A stretch of 64,000 nucleotides of DNA from Nocardia yamanashiensis NBRC 100130. GTDB lineage: Bacteria; Actinomycetota; Actinomycetes; Mycobacteriales; Mycobacteriaceae. Made by a program: the position numbers and the translations under genes. Of this stretch, positions 55,859 through 64,000 are shown in pieces (position 1 is the first letter of the stretch; each line of letters begins with the position of its first letter). Under the pieces are notes generated by a model. That model searched no databases. It was given only the letters and a program-made list of their open reading frames with translations, and was not told the origin of the DNA. The stretch is from positions 124,001 to 188,000 of the forward strand of contig NZ_BDCD01000007.1 of the NCBI RefSeq assembly GCF_001613325.1. Reading direction: 5' to 3'.

Positions 55859-57274
55859 GTGAGCGCGCCGGTAAGTTGGAATGTTGTGTGCTCCAATGTG
55901 ATCGACTTCCGTACCCCCGTCTCGGCCGAGGAGGTACGGGCCCGGGGACGGGCGCTGCGGGAGAAGACCCCCGTGCAATCCCGGGATCGGGCGGCGCTGG
56001 GAGCATCCCGGCCCGAGGTGCTGGAATTCATCGAGGCCAGCAATCGCGGGCGTTTGGAGCGGCTGATCCCGCTGCGGATCGGGCGGATGGCGGCCTCGCC
56101 GTACTCGTTCTTCCGGGGCGCGGCCGGTTTGATGGCGGCCGATCTGGCCCACGGCCCGGTGAGCGGGCTGCACGCCCAGCTGTGCGGTGACGCGCACGCC
56201 GCCAATTTCGGTCTCTACGGTTCGCCGCGCGGCGAAATCGTCATGGACATCAACGATTTCGACGAGACCGTGCGCGGGCCGTGGGAATGGGATGTGGAGC
56301 GGCTGGCGGCCAGCCTGGTGCTGGCCGGCCGCGAAGGCGGGGCCTCGGAGGACGAGTGCCGGGCCGCGGCGCGCGATGCGGCGCGCTCCTACCGGCTCAC
56401 CGTGGCCGGTCTGGCCGAGGAACCGTTCCTGTCGTCGTGGACCGCGCTGTCGGCCGAATCGATGATCGACAAGGTGAGTGCCGAACCTTTGCTGGACGCC
56501 TTCAAGAAGGCCGCGAAGAAGGCGCGCAAGAACACCAGCGCCAAGGTCGCCCGCAAGTGGACCGAGCATCTCGAAGATCACCAGACCGGTGTCGCCAAGC
56601 GGAAATTCGTCGCCGATCCGCCGATCTTGACACCGGTGGACGGCGGCGTCGCCGAGGCCGTCATCGACGGGCTCACCGAATACGTGGGGACGCTGCGCGA
56701 GTCACGCCGGCGGCTGATCACCCGATTCACGGTGTCCGATGTGGCATTCCGGATCGTCGGCACCGGCAGCGTGGGACTGCACTCGTACATCGCGCTGCTG
56801 CACGGCAATGGCGACGAGCCGCTGGTGCTGCAGATCAAGCAGGCCGCGCCGTCCGCGCTCACCCCCTACGTGACCGCGCAGCCGTCCCGGCACGAGGGCG
56901 AGCGAATCGTGCAGGGGGCGCGGGCGGTTCAGTCCGAGACCGACATCCTGCTGGGCTGGACCACGCTGCGCCTGGACGGCGCCGAACTGCCGTTCATCGT
57001 GCGCCAGTTCCGCAATCTCAAGGGCGGCATCGAAGTGGCGGAACTGGATTCCGCGCATCTCGACGACTACGGGCGGCTGGCGGGCGCGCTGCTGGGCCGG
57101 GCGCACACCCGGTCGGTGGATCCGCGGCTGGTCGCCGGATATCTCGAGGACGGCGAGGCCTTCGACGATGCCGTGGCCGCCTTCGCCGTCCGCTACGCCG
57201 ACCGCACCGAAGGCGATCACGCCGAGCTGGTCGCCGCCGTCAAGGACGGGCGGCTGGCAGCGGAAACCGACTGA
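55859..57274 (+). CDS. DUF2252-family protein
   Basis: A 471-residue soluble protein with kinase-like motifs of the DUF2252 family: CGDAHAANFGLYG (catalytic loop-like) and VMDINDFDETVRGPWEWDVE (metal-binding DxD-like), and a helical rest. It is probably related to the aminoglycoside-phosphotransferase fold; substrate unknown. Start is uncertain (GTG 55859, or GTG 55886/55898). It follows the ChoD-like gene by about 50 nt and may be in its operon. Confidence 0.75.
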   Translation: MSAPVSWNVVCSNVIDFRTPVSAEEVRARGRALREKTPVQSRDRAALGASRPEVLEFIEASNRGRLERLIPLRIGRMAASPYSFFRGAAGLMAADLAHGPVSGLHAQLCGDAHAANFGLYGSPRGEIVMDINDFDETVRGPWEWDVERLAASLVLAGREGGASEDECRAAARDAARSYRLTVAGLAEEPFLSSWTALSAESMIDKVSAEPLLDAFKKAAKKARKNTSAKVARKWTEHLEDHQTGVAKRKFVADPPILTPVDGGVAEAVIDGLTEYVGTLRESRRRLITRFTVSDVAFRIVGTGSVGLHSYIALLHGNGDEPLVLQIKQAAPSALTPYVTAQPSRHEGERIVQGARAVQSETDILLGWTTLRLDGAELPFIVRQFRNLKGGIEVAELDSAHLDDYGRLAGALLGRAHTRSVDPRLVAGYLEDGEAFDDAVAAFAVRYADRTEGDHAELVAAVKDGRLAAETD

Positions 57275-57371
57275 TCGGCACCGACACACGACCGAGTCGT
57301 AAATCTGTGCCGTGACGACCACCCGTCCGTACCATTTCACCTATCTATCGACGAGAAAGGTGTGAGCGCCG

Positions 57372-58268
57372 ATGCTCGTTCGAGTACAGAACCCCGCGGG
57401 CACGCATGCCGAGAGGGTCCTCATCGACTGGCTGCGCACCTGGAAGGGCAGCGGAGACCCGCACGGCGTCGCCACCGTCAATTGCAGTCTGTTCCACGGT
57501 GATCGGCTGTATCCCTTCGACGCGGTGGTGTGGACGCCGACCAGCTGCGTGGTGATCGAGGCCGAAGCGCTGTCCGAGCGGATGGACGGCGAACTGGAAG
57601 TGCCGATCAACGGGCCGTGGCGGGTGGCGGACCGCATCATCAACTTCGACGGCGGGGACAAGCGCACGCCGCTGGACAAATCCCGCGATCACACCTTCGC
57701 GCTGCAGACCTGGCTGGCCGAGCGCGGGCTCGGGCAGCGCGTGGTGCACGGGGTGGTGCTGGTGGTGCCGCCCCCGGGTTCGCAACTGCAGGTGCAGCAG
57801 TTGTGGAGCGATCCGAGTTTCCAGGTGCTGCTGGGCGAGGACCCGAACCGGCTGCGCGAGTACTTCGCGCAACTGTCGGCGCGCGGGCGGCCGCAGTGGT
57901 CGGCCAATGATGTGGCGTGGGCCTTCCGCGGGCTGGGCATCCTGCCGTATCTGCCCGGGCCGCAGGATCTGATCAACGAGGGATTCCTGGGGCCGGTGGA
58001 CATCACGCTCTGGCACGGCGGCCCGCAACAGGCGCAGGCCGAGGCCTATGCCGAGGAACAGGCGCAGCTCGAGGCCGATGCGGCGCGGGCGGGCGGGCGG
58101 TTCGCGGTGCACGCGCCGTGGTTCGCGCCGAGCCGTTTGTATCCGCGCGAATCCAACGATATCGATCTCGGGCGCGGGGTCATGCGGGTGCTGCTGACCA
58201 TCGGCATGGTGGTGGCGCTGCTGTGGGTGGTGTGGATCGTCATCGCGGGAGTGGTCGCGTACGGGTGA
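57372..58268 (+). CDS. NERD-like domain protein with C-terminal membrane helix
   Basis: A 298-residue protein. The N-terminal domain has VLIDWLRTWKGSGDP and FDAVVWTPTSCVVIEAEAL, which resemble the strand of NERD nuclease-like domains (D..hh.hhh.EhK). A helical Gln/Ala-rich region (QAQAEAYAEEQAQLEADAA) and a TM segment near the C-terminus (VLLTIGMVVALLWVVWIVIA) follow. No nuclease activity is proved. RBS GAGAAAGG precedes the ATG. Confidence 0.6.
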   Translation: MLVRVQNPAGTHAERVLIDWLRTWKGSGDPHGVATVNCSLFHGDRLYPFDAVVWTPTSCVVIEAEALSERMDGELEVPINGPWRVADRIINFDGGDKRTPLDKSRDHTFALQTWLAERGLGQRVVHGVVLVVPPPGSQLQVQQLWSDPSFQVLLGEDPNRLREYFAQLSARGRPQWSANDVAWAFRGLGILPYLPGPQDLINEGFLGPVDITLWHGGPQQAQAEAYAEEQAQLEADAARAGGRFAVHAPWFAPSRLYPRESNDIDLGRGVMRVLLTIGMVVALLWVVWIVIAGVVAYG

Positions 58269-58887
58269 TCCGAGGGCGGATCGGGAGGTAGAGCGCGGTC
58301 ACCACGGCGATGGCGGCGGCCGCGCCGCCGATCACGTCGGTGGGATGGTGATAGCCCTCGCCGACCATGCCGACCAGTACGGCGGGCAGGACGACGGCCA
58401 TGATCACCACGATGGTGACGCGGGCGCGGGCCGATTCGCTGACGAGTGCGACCGCGGTGACGACGGCGACCAGGTGCACGGTGTGGCCGCTCGGGTAGGC
58501 CAGGTAGTGGTGCAGGGGGCGGTCCCAAAGTGGTTTGAGCACCAGTGAATTCAGGACGATGGTGAATTCGGGGGCCAGTAGCACGAACCCGGCCTGCCAC
58601 CACAGCCGCTGATACGCGAACCAGCCGGCGGCGGCCAGCAGCAGCGGGATCACCACGTAGGCGTTGCTCGGGAAGACCAGCGCCGAGTAGAGCCCGGGAT
58701 GGCCGCCCAGCGAGGAATGGATGTGCTCGCCCAGATTGCGGTCGAAGCCGGTGGGGCCGCCGTCGGCCGGAAAGGTCAGCGGCACAACGACGGTCACCAG
58801 CAGCGCCGCCACCACGACGGCGGGCAGTGCGGCCCGCCGCGCCCAGGTCTCGTCCGGCGTCCGCACCGGCGTACTGGTTGAACTCAC
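58240..58887 (-). CDS. PAP2-superfamily membrane phosphatase
   Basis: A 215-residue integral membrane protein with six hydrophobic segments and the PAP2 motifs KPLWDRPLH, PSGHT and GEGYHHPTDVIGG. It dephosphorylates a lipid pyrophosphate or phosphatidate on the outer face; the exact substrate is unknown. GTG 58887 (SSTSTP) was chosen. It overlaps the convergent NERD-like gene by 29 nt. Confidence 0.88.
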   Translation of the reverse strand: MSSTSTPVRTPDETWARRAALPAVVVAALLVTVVVPLTFPADGGPTGFDRNLGEHIHSSLGGHPGLYSALVFPSNAYVVIPLLLAAAGWFAYQRLWWQAGFVLLAPEFTIVLNSLVLKPLWDRPLHHYLAYPSGHTVHLVAVVTAVALVSESARARVTIVVIMAVVLPAVLVGMVGEGYHHPTDVIGGAAAAIAVVTALYLPIRPRITRTRPLPR

Positions 58888-58951
58888 GTCCACAACATAG
58901 CCGCGCCATGTGCACCGCAATTCGGCCGACCTGGTCCCGCCTCAGCTCCTC

Positions 58952-61108
58952 TCATTCACGTACGGAGACCTTTTCGAGCAGGGGTCGGGTGCGGGCCGGG
59001 ACCCACCAGTTGGCGGTGCCCATGGCGCGCATGAAGGCGGGCACCAGGATCATGCGGACCAGGGTGGCGTCGACCAGGACGGCTACGGCGCAACCCAGGC
59101 CGAGCATGCGGTTCATGGTGACGGCGCTGACGCAGATGCCGGCGAAGACCACCGCCATGAGCAGGGCGGCGGCGGTGACGATGGGGCCGGAACGGGCGAT
59201 GCCCAGGGCCACCGCGTTGTCGTTGTCGGCGCGGGTCTTGCCGGAGCTCTCCCATTCCTCGGTGAAGCGGGCGAGCAGGAACACCTCGTAGTCCATGGAG
59301 AGGCCGAAGGATACGCAGAACAGCAGCACCGGCAGGGTGGCGATGGTGTAGCCGGTGGCGAAGGTGCCGAGACCGGACAGGTGACCGTCCTGGAAGATCC
59401 ACACCATCGCGCCGAAGGTGGCCGACAGGGATAGAACGTTGAGCACCAGGGCTTTCAACGGCAGCACCGCACTGCCGGTGAGCAGCAGTAGCAGCACGAA
59501 GGTGATGATCGCGATCCAGGCGGCGGCGTACGGGAAGCCCTGGGCGATACCGGAAGCCGAGTCCGCGGTCTGCTGGGCGAGCCCGCCGAACAGCACCGGC
59601 GAACCGGGGCCTTCCACCGCGCGCAGGGCTTCCAGCTGACGCTGACCGTCCTGCGAGTACGGATCCAGATGACTCACGATGGTCAGGTGCGCACTCCCGG
59701 CGCGCTGCCCGTCCGGGTCCGCCACGCCCAGCGGCTGTCCCTTCGACCAGGTCCCCGCCGGTCCGGTGACCGCCTGCACCTCGGCCACATTCGACAGCGC
59801 CTGCTCATAACCGCTCAGATCGCCGACCGTATCGCTCCCCGCGCCCGGCAGCACGATCACGTGCACCTGCCCGGTGGCGTTGTTGTCGAAGCGATCCCGC
59901 AGCAGATCCCCCACCTGCCGCGAATCCAGACTCGTCGGCAGCACCCGGTCATCGGGCAGCCCCATCTTCAACCCGAACACCGGCGCGCCCAGCACCAGCA
60001 GCAACGCCACCACCGGCAGCGCGCACAAGGCCGGCCGCCGCTGCACGGTCCGCGCCACCCGGTACAGCAGGCTCTGCTGCACCGGTTTGGCTTCCCGCAA
60101 CGGTTTCCGGTTGATCCGCTCCCCGAGCAGCGCCAGCAGCGCGGGCACCAGCGTCAGCGCCAGCACCACCGACAATGCCACCACCGCGAGCCCGGCGAAG
60201 GCCAGCGATCGCAGGAAGGCCATCGGGAAGAACGACATTCCGATGAGCGCGATGCCGACGGTGATGCCGGAGAACGCCACCGCCCGCCCGCCGCGCTTCA
60301 TGGCCAGGGTGAGTGCGTCGGTGCGGTCGCGTCCGGCCGCGATCTCCTCCCGGTACCGCCCGATGATGAGCAGCGAGTAATCCACCGCCAGCGCCAGCCC
60401 GATCGCGGTGGTGATGTTGAGCGCGAAGATCGACAGCTCCACCACGAAGGTGAGCAGATACAGCACCGCCGTCGTCCCGACAATGGCGACCACCCCGGTC
60501 ACGAACGGAATCGCCGCCGCCACGAGGCTTCTCAGGAACCACACCAGCAGAATGAAGGTCAACGGCAGCGCCACCGCCTCGGCCAGCCCGAGATCCTTCT
60601 GCGTTTGCTGCGCCGTCTCGTTCCAGATGATGGCCTGCCCGCCCGCCAGCACCCGCACCCCGTCGCGTTCCCCGGCGTATTCGTCAGCGAGCTTGCGCGC
60701 CACCCCGGGCGCGCTGTCCTCGTCGCCGCGCACGGTCGCGACCACCAGCCCGATCCCCCGATCCCGGCTGGTGAGCACCGAGCTCAATTGCGGATCGGTC
60801 CACGGCGAAACCGCCCGCGAGACTCGCGAATCCGATTTCAGCGCCTGCGCGATCTCCTGCCCGCGCGCCTTGATCTCCCCGCCCCGCGATTCCACGGTCA
60901 GCACGAGCTGCATGCCCGACATCCCGTAGTCCCGCTCCAGGATCTCCCCGACCCGCGCGGATTCCGAACTGGTGGACACGAATCCGCCATTGGACAGCTT
61001 GCTCGCGACCTGCGACCCCATCGCCCCGCACAGCAGGAACGCGATGCCCACCACCACGAGCACCAATTTCGGTGCGCGCACGGCGATTCCGGCCAGTCGT
61101 GCGATCAC
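58952..61108 (-). CDS. MMPL-family membrane transporter
   Basis: A 718-residue RND-type transporter with two six-helix halves and two periplasmic domains. The proton-relay motifs are present as LAVDYSLLIIGRYREE and FGLSMDYEVFLLARFTEEW. MMPL proteins of this short class export lipids or small molecules; none can be named. The large acyl-CoA dehydrogenase gene starts upstream on the same strand, with about 100 nt between. Confidence 0.93.
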   Translation of the reverse strand: MIARLAGIAVRAPKLVLVVVGIAFLLCGAMGSQVASKLSNGGFVSTSSESARVGEILERDYGMSGMQLVLTVESRGGEIKARGQEIAQALKSDSRVSRAVSPWTDPQLSSVLTSRDRGIGLVVATVRGDEDSAPGVARKLADEYAGERDGVRVLAGGQAIIWNETAQQTQKDLGLAEAVALPLTFILLVWFLRSLVAAAIPFVTGVVAIVGTTAVLYLLTFVVELSIFALNITTAIGLALAVDYSLLIIGRYREEIAAGRDRTDALTLAMKRGGRAVAFSGITVGIALIGMSFFPMAFLRSLAFAGLAVVALSVVLALTLVPALLALLGERINRKPLREAKPVQQSLLYRVARTVQRRPALCALPVVALLLVLGAPVFGLKMGLPDDRVLPTSLDSRQVGDLLRDRFDNNATGQVHVIVLPGAGSDTVGDLSGYEQALSNVAEVQAVTGPAGTWSKGQPLGVADPDGQRAGSAHLTIVSHLDPYSQDGQRQLEALRAVEGPGSPVLFGGLAQQTADSASGIAQGFPYAAAWIAIITFVLLLLLTGSAVLPLKALVLNVLSLSATFGAMVWIFQDGHLSGLGTFATGYTIATLPVLLFCVSFGLSMDYEVFLLARFTEEWESSGKTRADNDNAVALGIARSGPIVTAAALLMAVVFAGICVSAVTMNRMLGLGCAVAVLVDATLVRMILVPAFMRAMGTANWWVPARTRPLLEKVSVRE

Positions 61109-61208
61109 GGCCTCCCCCTTACCGATCTGTTCTCCCCCGCCCTCCGGGGCGGTCGGAAGTCATCCTGAACTTCCGCCCGCCCCGGTGGTCCGGTGTGTGG
61201 TCAACCTC

Positions 61209-63140
61209 TCACGAACGCGTCCCTTCGGGCTCCTGCGCCAGCATCGCGGCGTGCAGCGATTTCTCGGGTACGCCGAGGCCCGCTATCAGCGTAAGGGCTT
61301 GCGGACGTAGCCGGTCCACCAGTTCGTTGACTCCGCGCCGGACGGCCTTGGCGCGTTCCACCGACATGAATCGGTGCATGATGAACCAGGCCTGGTTCTC
61401 CTCGATGATCGTGTACACGAACAGGTCGCACACGGTGTCGGCGAGGGCGCGCGTCTCCGGATCCTCGATATCGGCGATGGCGTCGATGAAGGCCTCCAGG
61501 GTGAGGCGTTCGATATGCGCGGTGCCGGCGGCGAGAATGTGGTCCTGGGCGTTGTTGAACGCTTCGAAGGGGCCGGTTTCCTTTGCGCGAGCGCGCAATC
61601 GGTGCGCGGCGGTGCGGGTGAGGTAGTCCTCGCGGTCGGCGAAGAGCTGCAGTTGCACCGAGCGGCGGGACAGGTCGCCTTCGTCGACGGTTTCGTCGGA
61701 GCGGTCGCGCAGGCGCTGGATCATCTGGCGCACGCCGGAGCGTTCGCGGACCACATCGCGGGCCATGGTGGAGGCGAAGCGGACCCAGCCCAGGGCGTCG
61801 AGATCGCGGACCTCGTCGGAGTAGGCGGTCAGGAGTTCCTTGGCGACCAGCTGGGTGAGCACCACATTGTCGCCTTCGAAGGTGGTGAAGACGTCGGTGT
61901 CGGCTTTCAGGGTGACCAGGCGGTTCTCGGTGAGGTAGCCCGCGCCGCCGCACGCTTCCCGGCATTCCTGGATGGCGCGGGTGGCGTGCCGGGACTGGGC
62001 GACCTTGAGGCCGGCGGCCCGCTTCTCCAGGGCGCGTTGCGCATTCGGGTCCAGGTCCTGGCCGGTCTGCACCAGGTGCATGCGGCGCACCAGGTCGTTC
62101 TGGGCGAAGGCCAGCGCGTAGGAGCGGGCGATCAAGGGCAGCAGCCGGCGTTGATGGCTGCGGTAGTCCATGAGGACGGTTTCCTCGCCGGTGTCGGGAT
62201 CGGCGAACTGGCGGCGCTGTTCGGCGTATCGGACGGCGATGCTCAACGCCACCCGGGCCGCCGCGGCCGCCGCCCCGCCGACGCTGACCCGCCCGCGCAC
62301 CAGGGTGCCGAGGGTGGTGAAGAAGCGCCGGCTCGGGTTCTCGATCTCGGAGCTGTAGGTGCCGTCCTCGGCCACGTCGGCATACCGGTTGAGCAGGTTC
62401 TCGCGCGGAATTCGCACCTGGTCGAACATGATTCGGCCGTTGTCGACGCCGGGCAGGCCGCCCTTGAGACCGCAGTCGGAGGTGGTGACGCCGGGCAGAT
62501 CGTTGCCTTTCTCGTCGCGGATCGGCACCAGGAAGCAGTGCACGCCCTGCGATTGCCCGCCGGTGATCAACTGCGCGAAAACCGCTGCCATGCGGGCGTG
62601 TTCGGCCGCGCCGCCGATGTAGTCCTTGCGCGCGGACGGAGTCGGGCTGTGCACCACGAACTCCCGGGTGCCCGGGTCGTAGGTCGCGGTGGTCTCGAGG
62701 TTCGCCACATCACTGCCGTGACCGGTTTCGGTCATGGCGAAACAGCCCAGCAGGTCCAGGGAGATGAGCCGGGTGACGTATTCGCGATGCCGTTCGGTGC
62801 CGAGGTTCTCCACCGCGCCGCCGAAAAGTCCCCACTGCACACCGCATTTCACCCACAGCGACAGGTCGGTGTAGGCCAGCATCTCGAGGGCCGTGACCGC
62901 GCCGCCGGGGTCCCCGGTACCCCCGTCCTCGAACCGGAAACCTTTTTCGACCCAGCCGAATGAGGACACCAGTCGCATTTGTTCCAGCACGCGGGTGCGC
63001 GCCGCCTTGTAGTCGAGGTAAGGATCGCCGAAAAGACGATCGTCGTCGAGGTGTTGCCGGGCTTGTTCGCGCACGTCACGCCAGGATCCGTCGAGTGCCG
63101 CGCGTAGGGTTTCCGCTATCGATTCGCCACCGCTCGCCAT
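61209..63140 (-). CDS. Large acyl-CoA dehydrogenase/oxidase
   Basis: A 643-residue flavoprotein of the acyl-CoA oxidase-like class, longer than a usual dehydrogenase because of a C-terminal helical domain (about residues 430-643). Motifs include FAMTETGHGSDVANLET (FAD/substrate loop) and CREACGGAGYLTENRL. ATG 63140 (MASGGES) starts the normal N-terminus. It probably desaturates or oxidises acyl-CoA; redox partner (ETF or O2) cannot be told. Transcribed toward the MMPL gene. Confidence 0.9.
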   Translation of the reverse strand: MASGGESIAETLRAALDGSWRDVREQARQHLDDDRLFGDPYLDYKAARTRVLEQMRLVSSFGWVEKGFRFEDGGTGDPGGAVTALEMLAYTDLSLWVKCGVQWGLFGGAVENLGTERHREYVTRLISLDLLGCFAMTETGHGSDVANLETTATYDPGTREFVVHSPTPSARKDYIGGAAEHARMAAVFAQLITGGQSQGVHCFLVPIRDEKGNDLPGVTTSDCGLKGGLPGVDNGRIMFDQVRIPRENLLNRYADVAEDGTYSSEIENPSRRFFTTLGTLVRGRVSVGGAAAAAARVALSIAVRYAEQRRQFADPDTGEETVLMDYRSHQRRLLPLIARSYALAFAQNDLVRRMHLVQTGQDLDPNAQRALEKRAAGLKVAQSRHATRAIQECREACGGAGYLTENRLVTLKADTDVFTTFEGDNVVLTQLVAKELLTAYSDEVRDLDALGWVRFASTMARDVVRERSGVRQMIQRLRDRSDETVDEGDLSRRSVQLQLFADREDYLTRTAAHRLRARAKETGPFEAFNNAQDHILAAGTAHIERLTLEAFIDAIADIEDPETRALADTVCDLFVYTIIEENQAWFIMHRFMSVERAKAVRRGVNELVDRLRPQALTLIAGLGVPEKSLHAAMLAQEPEGTRS

Positions 63141-63208
63141 ACTCCAAAACACTACTGCCCTCGGCACGCTCACCCCGGTGATCTATGGCACCCGTGTACG
63201 TTTCTCTT

Positions 63209-64000
63209 GTGAGCAATGAGCTGGCGACCGAGCAGTCGATCGGTGCGGCGAGCGCTCCGGGCCGGTGGCAGCGCTGGCTGAGCCGGGCCGTCGACCGGGT
63301 GCTGGGCGAGCGGCGCGCCACCGCGGACGCCGTGGTCGAGGCGCCCGCGCCGCTGCAGCCGATCGATCTGACCGACGATGCCGAAGTGACCCGCGTGCTG
63401 GATCTGGCCGAACGGGTCGGGGAGGTGGTGCTGGCCTCGGGCACCGCGGTCACCGACACCACCACGCAGATCGAATTCATCGCCGCCACCTACGGCTTGG
63501 CGCAGGTCGATATCGACGTCACCTACAACTCGATCCGTATCTCGGCCGATCGCGGTCCGCGACTACCGCCCGCCTCGACCATGCGGGTGGTGCACTACCG
63601 TTCCCTCGACTTCACCCGGCTGGCCGCCGTGGATCGGCTGACCCGCCGCATCCGCCGGGAATTGCCGCCGCCGGAGGAGGCTCTCGAAGCGCTCGACGAG
63701 ATCACCACGGCGCCGCACCCGTATCACCGCTGGGTGGCGACCTTCGGGTGGGCGCTGATGGCCGCGGCGGTGGCGCTGCTGCTGAACGGCGGCTGGCTGA
63801 TCGCTCTGCTCAGTTTCGCGACCACCACCGCCATCGACCGCACCAATCGCCGCTTGAACCGGCGCGGCCTGCCGTTCTTCTTCCAGCACATGGCCGGTGG
63901 CGTCATCGCCGCCATTCCCGCGGTGCTGGTCAGTTCCTATGTCAGCACCCTGCACCTGGATCCGGCTTTGATCATCGCCGCCGGTATCGCGGTGCTGCTG
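63209..64000 (+). CDS. ThrE-type threonine/serine exporter, partial (3' end outside window)
   Basis: The frame starts at GTG 63209 and runs open to the last base (264 codons). The first 80 residues are charged, then a domain with DLAERVGEVVLASGTAVTDTT and FIAATYGLAQVDIDVTY (DUF1212/ThrE cytoplasmic domain), and the membrane part begins near residue 172 (ATFGWALMAAAVALLLNGGW). Homologues export threonine and serine. The missing part is the second half of the membrane region. Confidence 0.85.
   Translation, partial: MSNELATEQSIGAASAPGRWQRWLSRAVDRVLGERRATADAVVEAPAPLQPIDLTDDAEVTRVLDLAERVGEVVLASGTAVTDTTTQIEFIAATYGLAQVDIDVTYNSIRISADRGPRLPPASTMRVVHYRSLDFTRLAAVDRLTRRIRRELPPPEEALEALDEITTAPHPYHRWVATFGWALMAAAVALLLNGGWLIALLSFATTTAIDRTNRRLNRRGLPFFFQHMAGGVIAAIPAVLVSSYVSTLHLDPALIIAAGIAVLL

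Noticed and set aside
53758..56205. An 815-codon minus-strand open frame across the ChoD-like and pgsA-like genes
   Set aside because: It would cross two well-supported genes and has no domain.

Overview
The window is high-GC actinobacterial chromosome of Nocardia/Rhodococcus/Mycobacterium type. The evidence is the gene content (WhiB-like protein, MMPL transporter, GarA, FtsR-type MerR, malate synthase G, GuaB1, many TetR and acyl-CoA dehydrogenase genes), frequent GTG starts, IdeR-type iron boxes and an actinobacterial glycine riboswitch. From memory, the gene order resembles M. tuberculosis Rv1822-Rv1850 (pgsA2, gcvH, garA, ftsR, bifunctional nuclease, merR, gcvP, glcB, two CNNM/CorC genes, guaB1, blaR, blaI, thioesterase, ureABC), rearranged and diluted by accessory genes. 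I favour a Nocardia, but the species cannot be fixed from this sequence alone.

Layout: 1-4.8 kb holds a partial TetR-like gene, a YchJ-like protein, a methyltransferase, ureABC without its accessory genes and a PaaI-type thioesterase. At 4.88-5.01 kb a near-consensus promoter overlaps an IdeR box and is followed about 90 nt later by a terminator, with no reading frame between: a candidate iron-responsive small RNA placed like mycobacterial MrsI. 5-9.2 kb carries a K+ channel, a Roadblock-like protein, an ArsR regulator, a P450 and an FhuF-like gene. 9.3-12.6 kb is an iron-box-controlled siderophore importer (two permeases and an ATPase, no binding protein). 12.7-22.9 kb has blaI/blaR, a DEAD-box helicase with a long low-complexity insertion, guaB1, two CNNM transporters and two conserved proteins of unknown role.

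23-34 kb is accessory: secreted and membrane proteins, SDRs, TetR regulators, LVIVD and DUF305 proteins, DM13, an acyl-CoA dehydrogenase and a TetR/SDR pair under an unusual doubled palindrome. 34-37.9 kb holds glcB, then a duplicated hairpin-plus-leader unit in front of two paralogous membrane-protein genes, with a 33-aa small gene between them. 38-45 kb has an XRE/membrane-protein/oxidoreductase operon, an atypical P450, small ORFs, an HNH nuclease, a WhiB-like protein and a VWA lipid-or-membrane-anchored protein. A complete-looking IS30-family element (45.17-46.78 kb) lies just downstream of gcvP.

46.8-54 kb is a colinear minus-strand block: pgsA-type synthase, gcvH, garA, ftsR, DUF151 nuclease, merR and gcvP, the last preceded by a tandem glycine riboswitch. 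This joins glycine cleavage, its carbon-flow regulator GarA and cell-division control. 54-64 kb carries a ChoD-like oxidase, DUF2252 and NERD-like proteins, a PAP2 phosphatase, an MMPL transporter, a large acyl-CoA dehydrogenase and the start of a ThrE-type exporter.
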